From: Burkholderiaceae bacterium
Lineage (GTDB): Bacteria > Pseudomonadota > Gammaproteobacteria > Burkholderiales > Rhodocyclaceae
NCBI GenBank assembly: GCA_021738065.1
Contig: JAIPCT010000015.1
Location: 1-52,339, forward strand
DNA length: 52,339 nucleotides
Direction of reading: 5' to 3'
Shown: positions 47,863 through 52,339 of the stretch, piece after piece
Layout: every line of letters begins with the position of its first letter
Numbering within the stretch: position 1 is the first letter of the stretch
The notes under the pieces: model-generated
Seen by the model: the letters and a program-made list of their open reading frames with translations, nothing else
Databases searched by the model: none
Told to the model about the DNA's origin: nothing
Made by a program: the position numbers and the translations under genes

Positions 47863-50547
47863 ATGAAGAAAGCGGGCTTCTGGAAGAGCGACTGGTTCTT
47901 CGGTTTGGCCGTCAGCATACTTGTGCTGGTGTTCGGCAACGGAGATCTGCTGCAAGGCTTGGAGCGCAAAGCCTATGACATGGGCGTTGCGATGGCGAGC
48001 CGGACGCCTTCCGACAAGATCGCAGTCATTGCGATCGACAAGCCCAGCCTCGACAATATCGGTCGCTGGCCCTGGTCGCGCGAGATCATGGCCGACATGG
48101 TGGACAAACTCGCTGCCGCCAAAGCCAAGGTGATCGCGACAACCGTGTTTTACTCGGAGCCGCAACTCGACCAGGGACTCGTCTACATCAACAAGTTGAT
48201 CGAAACCTGCGGCTTGACTCCGCCTGCGGCTGGCGGCGCAGCCGTGACTCCGACAGAGGCCGCCGTCGTGCCTGAGCCACCCGCTGCGATTGCGGGTGCC
48301 AAGCCCGCCGCGCTCGGCAAAGGCGTGAAGGCAGCCCCCGCTGTTGTCGAAATTGCCGTCGTGCCACCGTGTCAGAACATCGAATCGATCCTGTGGGAGG
48401 CCGACCAGAAGCTGAATACCGACCGCAGGCTGGCGGATGCCTTCGCCAAGGCAGACAATGTCGCGTTGCCCATGTTGTTCGTGCTGGGCCAACCGCGCGG
48501 CCGCCCGGATCAGGAACTGCCGGATTTCGTGAAATCGAATGCGGTGAAACTGCTGGGCGCCGATCAGGCGCCGCCCTATCCGACGCTTGGCGTCGATGCG
48601 GGGGTGATCGAGCCGCTGGGCAAGGTCGTCAAGACCATCGGGCACTTGAACGTCACGCCGGATGTGGACGGCGCGATTCGTACCGAACCCCTGGTGCTGT
48701 CTCATTTCGACAAGGCCTATCCTTCATTGTCGCTGCTGGTAGCGGCCAAAAGCCACAATCTGACCGCGGCGGACATCCAGGCGACGGCCGGTCAGTCTGT
48801 CAGGCTGGGAACTCTCAAGATCGGCACCGACCTCGATTCGCGCATGCTGACTTTCTACTACAAGGACCGAGAGGGAGGAACCCCGGCCTTCCCCGTCGAC
48901 TCGTTCTTCGACGTCAAGAGCGGCAAGATTCCCTACGACAAATATCGCGACAAGATCGTGCTGATCGGGCCGACTTCATCCTCCGTTGGCAGCGTCTTCG
49001 TCACCCCGATCAGCCCGTCCATGCCGGCCGTGCTGATGCAGGCGCATGCGGTATCAAGCCTGTTGTCCGAACATTTCTTCGTCGCGCCGACTTGGGGCAT
49101 TTGGGTCGAGCGAGGGGTGTTCCTGCTTATCGCGGCCTACCTCATCGGCCTGCTGCCGAGAATCAAGGCCGGCATGGCCGCCGGTATCACCGTGGGGTTG
49201 CTGGTCGCACTGGTCGCCACCCATTTTGCGCTGATGACGACGCAGTTGATGTGGCTGCAACTGATGGTGCCGGCAACCTTGTTGCTAGTTGGTCATTTGC
49301 TGCTGACCGTCAAGCGATTTGCCATGACCGAACGCGGCAAGGAAAAGTCGGATGCCGATTCGGCCGAGTCGAATCGCATGCTGGGCCTGGCTTTCCAGGG
49401 CCAGGGCCAGCTCGACATGGCTTTCGACAAGTTCCGCAAGTGTCCGATGGACGAGGCCTTGATGGAAAACATGTACAACCTTGCGCTTGATTTCGAACGC
49501 AAGCGCCAGTTCAACAAGGCGGAAGCCGCGTTCCGCTACATCTTCGATTTCAATCCGAAATTCCGCGATATCGAAACCCGAGTGAATCGTGCCAGGCAGC
49601 TATCCGAAACCATCATCCTTGGCGGCGGAGGCGGCGGGCGCAGCAATGCCAGCCTGATCGACACCGCCGGCAATGTCGAAAAGCCGATGCTCGGCCGCTA
49701 CGAGATCGAAAAAGAACTCGGCAAGGGCGCGATGGGTGTGGTCTATCTGGGCCGTGATCCCAAGATCAATCGCATCGTCGCGATCAAGACCATGGCCCTG
49801 TCGCAGGAGTTCGAGGCGGACGAACTGGTTGAGGTCAAGGAGCGCTTCTTCCGCGAGGCGGAGACTGCCGGACGCCTCAACCACGCCAATATCGTGACCA
49901 TGTACGACGCCGGCGAAGAGCACGATCTGGCCTACATCGCGATGGAGTTTCTCAAGGGCAAGGACCTGGTGTTTTGTTCCAAGCCGGACAATCTGCTGCC
50001 CTTGCCCAAGGTCATGAGCATTGTCGCGAGGGTTGCCGATGCGCTGTCCTACGCGCACCAGTTCAATGTGGTGCACCGTGACATCAAGCCGGCGAACATC
50101 ATGTATGAGCCGGAGTCCGACCAGGTCAAGGTTACCGATTTCGGCATAGCGCGCATCACCGATTCGTCAAAAACCAAGACCGGCATGGTGCTTGGCACAC
50201 CGAGTTTCATGTCGCCCGAGCAACTGGCGGGCAAAAAGATCGATGGCCGGTCGGATTTGTTCTCGCTGGGCGTGATGCTCTACCAGATGTCCTGTGGCAA
50301 GCTGCCATTCGAGGGCGACTCGATGGCACAATTGATGTTCCGAATCGCCAATGAGCCGCATCCTGACATTCGCAGCGTCAAACCCGATTTGCCCGATTGC
50401 CTTTTGGCGATTCTCGACAAGGCGCTGACCAAGGATCCGGACTTGCGCTACCAGACCGGTGCGGACTTTGCGAAGGACATTCGTACCTGCATGGCGATGA
50501 ACAGCAGTGCCGCCGGCGGCAGTTCCAACGTCGATATCAGCATTTGA
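47863..50547 (+). CDS. CHASE2-domain membrane Ser/Thr protein kinase with TPR-like segment
   Basis: An 894-residue receptor kinase. One transmembrane helix (about residues 10-28) is followed by a periplasmic CHASE2 sensor (about 35-405), then three helices (about 413-485), TPR-like helices (about 505-580) and a C-terminal protein kinase (about 613-880). Kinase motifs are the glycine loop ELGKGAMGVVYLG, Lys642 (AIKT), HRD Asp740 (VVHRDIKPANI) and DFG Asp759. An Ala/Pro/Val-rich insert lies in CHASE2 between Cys116 and Cys170. The ATG at 47863 has a GGGAAG site. The PP2C and FHA genes follow. Confidence 0.9.
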   Translation: MKKAGFWKSDWFFGLAVSILVLVFGNGDLLQGLERKAYDMGVAMASRTPSDKIAVIAIDKPSLDNIGRWPWSREIMADMVDKLAAAKAKVIATTVFYSEPQLDQGLVYINKLIETCGLTPPAAGGAAVTPTEAAVVPEPPAAIAGAKPAALGKGVKAAPAVVEIAVVPPCQNIESILWEADQKLNTDRRLADAFAKADNVALPMLFVLGQPRGRPDQELPDFVKSNAVKLLGADQAPPYPTLGVDAGVIEPLGKVVKTIGHLNVTPDVDGAIRTEPLVLSHFDKAYPSLSLLVAAKSHNLTAADIQATAGQSVRLGTLKIGTDLDSRMLTFYYKDREGGTPAFPVDSFFDVKSGKIPYDKYRDKIVLIGPTSSSVGSVFVTPISPSMPAVLMQAHAVSSLLSEHFFVAPTWGIWVERGVFLLIAAYLIGLLPRIKAGMAAGITVGLLVALVATHFALMTTQLMWLQLMVPATLLLVGHLLLTVKRFAMTERGKEKSDADSAESNRMLGLAFQGQGQLDMAFDKFRKCPMDEALMENMYNLALDFERKRQFNKAEAAFRYIFDFNPKFRDIETRVNRARQLSETIILGGGGGGRSNASLIDTAGNVEKPMLGRYEIEKELGKGAMGVVYLGRDPKINRIVAIKTMALSQEFEADELVEVKERFFREAETAGRLNHANIVTMYDAGEEHDLAYIAMEFLKGKDLVFCSKPDNLLPLPKVMSIVARVADALSYAHQFNVVHRDIKPANIMYEPESDQVKVTDFGIARITDSSKTKTGMVLGTPSFMSPEQLAGKKIDGRSDLFSLGVMLYQMSCGKLPFEGDSMAQLMFRIANEPHPDIRSVKPDLPDCLLAILDKALTKDPDLRYQTGADFAKDIRTCMAMNSSAAGGSSNVDISI

Positions 50548-50557
50548 GGATCAGACC

Positions 50558-51379
50558 ATGGATATGAACGCCGTTCTCGAGATTGTCACCCGCAGCGAGC
50601 CGGGCATGGTGCGGTCCAACAATGAAGACGCGGTGATGGCCAATCCGAAAAGCGGATTCGCCGTGCTTGCCGATGGCATGGGCGGCTACAACGCGGGCGA
50701 AGTCGCCAGTGGAATGGCCACCGCGCTGCTTGGCACGGAACTGGAAAAGGCGTTTGCCGAGCGCGAGCCTAGCAATCGGGATTCCTCTGGAAGGTCCGTT
50801 GCGGAAGTGGTCATCGAAACCGAAATGGCTCGCGTCAATGGCGCCATTTACCAAGCGGCGCAAAGCCAGCCCCAATATGCGGGAATGGGTACGACGCTGG
50901 TCGTCGGCGTTTTTCACGACAACAAGGTGACGGTGGGCCATATTGGCGATTCCCGCTTGTATCGGCTGCGTGGCGAGGATTTTCAACAAGTCACGCGCGA
51001 TCATTCCTTGTTGCAGGAGCAAATCGACGGCGGCCTGATCACCGTCGAGCAGGCGCGTCATTCGCAGAACAAAAACTTGGTCACTCGCGCCGTCGGCATC
51101 GATCCCGAAGTGGCGGCGGAAATCCATGTTCATGAAGTCGAGCCGGGTGACGTTTATCTTTTTTGCTCCGACGGACTCAACGACATGGTTGAGGACGACG
51201 AGATCGCCATGACCCTGGGCGCGCTGTCCGCCAATCTGGACTTGTGCGCAACGCAGTTGATTCAGATGGCCAACGACAACGGTGGTCGGGACAATGTTTC
51301 GGTAATCCTGGTCAAGGTGAAAGGCGAGTATCCGGCCGTACGCGGCTGGTGGTCACGCCTTCTGGCCTGGTTCCGGTAA
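50558..51379 (+). CDS. PP2C-family Ser/Thr protein phosphatase
   Basis: A 273-residue metal-dependent phosphatase. Metal-ligand motifs are SNNEDAV (about residues 20-26), LADGMGGYNAGE, VGHIGDSRLYRL, SDGLNDMV and GGRDNVSVIL. The start MDMNAVLEIVTRSEPGMVR is 10 nt after the kinase stop. Such phosphatases are usual partners of Hanks-type kinases and would reverse phosphorylation by the upstream kinase. The C-terminus is a short Trp-rich tail. Confidence 0.93.
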   Translation: MDMNAVLEIVTRSEPGMVRSNNEDAVMANPKSGFAVLADGMGGYNAGEVASGMATALLGTELEKAFAEREPSNRDSSGRSVAEVVIETEMARVNGAIYQAAQSQPQYAGMGTTLVVGVFHDNKVTVGHIGDSRLYRLRGEDFQQVTRDHSLLQEQIDGGLITVEQARHSQNKNLVTRAVGIDPEVAAEIHVHEVEPGDVYLFCSDGLNDMVEDDEIAMTLGALSANLDLCATQLIQMANDNGGRDNVSVILVKVKGEYPAVRGWWSRLLAWFR

Positions 51380-51411
51380 TGCAGGTTCAGTGACTTCGAA
51401 GGACGACAACA

Positions 51412-52176
51412 ATGGCTAAGCTCGTACTCAGCATGGAAACCACAATGCTCAAGGAAATCCCACTGAGCAAGGAACGCATCACCATCGGCCGCAAGCCGCA
51501 TAACGATATCCAGATCGACAATCTGGCAATCTCCGGCGAACATGCGGTGGTGATCACGATCTTGAACGACTCGTTCCTGGAAGATCTGGGCAGTACCAAC
51601 GGTACGTTTATCAATGGCCAGTCCGTCAAGAAGCACTTTTTGAAGAACGGGGACACCATCGAGTTGGGCAAGTACCGCTTGAAGTACGTCAGCGAGCTAC
51701 CACAGCAGACTTCGAGCGCCGATTTCGAGAAAACCATGATTCTGCGGCCGGGCGCCGCGCATCAGGCGCCTGCGCCGGCTTCCACGACACCAGCGGCAAT
51801 GCCGGCTCCAGCCGCTCCGGTTCCGCCGGCGACGCCGCCGGCGCACCTCGCCACCTCTCCCGGCATGGCGCCGCAGCCGGCGACGGCACCGGCCGCAGCG
51901 GCACCCGCGCTCCCGCTCGGCGCCATCCAGATACTATCGGGCGGCAACGCCGGCAAGGAGATGGAGCTGACCAAGACCCTGACCACGCTGGGCAAGCCCG
52001 GCGTCCAGGTGGCGGTGATCGCGCGTCGCCCGCATGGCTACTTTGTTACCCATGTCGAAGGTGCAAACTTCCCGGTGCTGAACGGCAAGACCCTCGATGC
52101 CCAGGCGCACAAACTCAACGATCATGACGTCATAGAACTGGCTGGAGTGAAGATGGAATTCTTCCTCAAAAACTGA
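51412..52176 (+). CDS. FHA-domain protein with a second degenerate FHA-like domain
   Basis: A 254-residue cytosolic protein. A first FHA domain (about residues 10-90) carries the phosphothreonine-binding GRKPHNDIQIDN, ISGEHAVV and LGSTNGTFINGQ. A long Ala/Pro linker (about 110-165) follows, then an FHA-like fold (about 168-254) with ILSGGNAGKEMEL and FPVLNGKTL but without the Arg/Ser/His signature. It should bind a phosphothreonine made by the upstream kinase. It lies 32 nt after the PP2C gene. Confidence 0.88.
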   Translation: MAKLVLSMETTMLKEIPLSKERITIGRKPHNDIQIDNLAISGEHAVVITILNDSFLEDLGSTNGTFINGQSVKKHFLKNGDTIELGKYRLKYVSELPQQTSSADFEKTMILRPGAAHQAPAPASTTPAAMPAPAAPVPPATPPAHLATSPGMAPQPATAPAAAAPALPLGAIQILSGGNAGKEMELTKTLTTLGKPGVQVAVIARRPHGYFVTHVEGANFPVLNGKTLDAQAHKLNDHDVIELAGVKMEFFLKN

Positions 52177-52204
52177 TGACCGCAACAGCAATATCGGAGT
52201 GCTA

Positions 52205-52339
52205 TTGAAACAGTATCTGCCTCGCTACGTACTTGGACTCCTGATTCTTCTGGTTCTGCTCGGCCATTCCGCCCGCATTTATCAGATACCCTTCATCAAT
52301 CACATGGATGCGCTCATCTATGACATGAAGGTGCGCTTG
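52205..52339 (+). CDS. Second CHASE2-type membrane protein, N-terminus (partial)
   Basis: The window ends inside this gene. A TTG start preceded by CGGAG encodes LKQYLPRYVLGLLILLVLLG, a transmembrane helix, and then FINHMDALIYDMKVRL, which matches the start of CHASE2 domains. The output domain lies beyond the window; cyclase or kinase are both possible. Confidence 0.6.
   Translation, partial: MKQYLPRYVLGLLILLVLLGHSARIYQIPFINHMDALIYDMKVRL

Noticed and set aside
47863-52176. Type VI secretion regulatory set (PpkA-PppA-Fha)
   Set aside because: Kinase, phosphatase and FHA occur together, but no T6SS structural gene is present and the kinase has a CHASE2 sensor, unlike PpkA.

Overview
The window is a GC-rich bacterial chromosome segment that reads as a betaproteobacterium, most likely a Rhodocyclales-type facultative degrader of aromatic compounds. 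The evidence is the gene order mlaB - ABC exporter - ibaG - murA - his genes - hinT - tatABC, a short-form HisG, and a three-subunit 2-oxoglutarate oxidoreductase of the kind described from denitrifying aromatic degraders. This placement is an inference from gene content; no rRNA or tRNA gene is present to confirm it.

Layout. (1) 1-12194: conserved core. It carries the end of an Mla lipid-transport operon, an ABC-2 exporter, ibaG, murA, the histidine genes hisG-D-(C)-B-H-A-F-I-E, hinT and tatABC. hisC lies inverted inside the his locus. (2) 12195-22107: accessory block with an acyl-CoA synthetase, a membrane protein with L7/L12-like repeats, a MaoC/FAS1-like hydratase, a membrane glutaredoxin, a CbbY-type phosphatase and a three-gene 2-oxoacid:NAD(P)+ oxidoreductase (korCAB-like). 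(3) 22316-26042: DegS-like protease, NIF3-like protein, TonB-like protein and an ankyrin protein. (4) 26155-32973: a compact operon (non-canonical MBL-fold protein, FAD aromatic hydroxylase, DUF2783-like small protein, VOC protein, FAH-family hydrolase) with a strong sigma70-like promoter. A maleylacetoacetate isomerase-like GST follows, beyond an antisense FimV-like gene. It looks like a gentisate/homogentisate-style ring-cleavage route without a recognisable classical dioxygenase. (5) 32955-41642: a divergent paa-type cluster. Leftward it has a lone PaaA-like protein, paaG, paaI, a 3-oxoadipyl-CoA thiolase, a methyltransferase, msrA and an EamA transporter; rightward a flavodoxin, paaN and paaY. 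(6) 41945-47504: divergent glpK/glpD, then sucCD. (7) 47863-52339: a signalling module of CHASE2-Ser/Thr kinase, PP2C phosphatase, double-FHA protein and the start of a second CHASE2-type protein.

Working together, the 2-oxoglutarate oxidoreductase, the thiolase (succinyl-CoA plus acetyl-CoA) and SucCD meet at succinyl-CoA. The paa-like and hydroxylase operons would feed ring-derived carbon into the same node.

Two repeat families stand out. One is a roughly 25-30 nt sequence with a 15-nt core that is exact six times and near-exact twice. It occurs on both strands, inside unrelated genes and in intergenic DNA, in three codon registers. The other is a 130-165 bp inverted-repeat element present twice, with AC-CACAGAG-rich arms and a shared internal segment. 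The short repeat is the least explained signal in the window.
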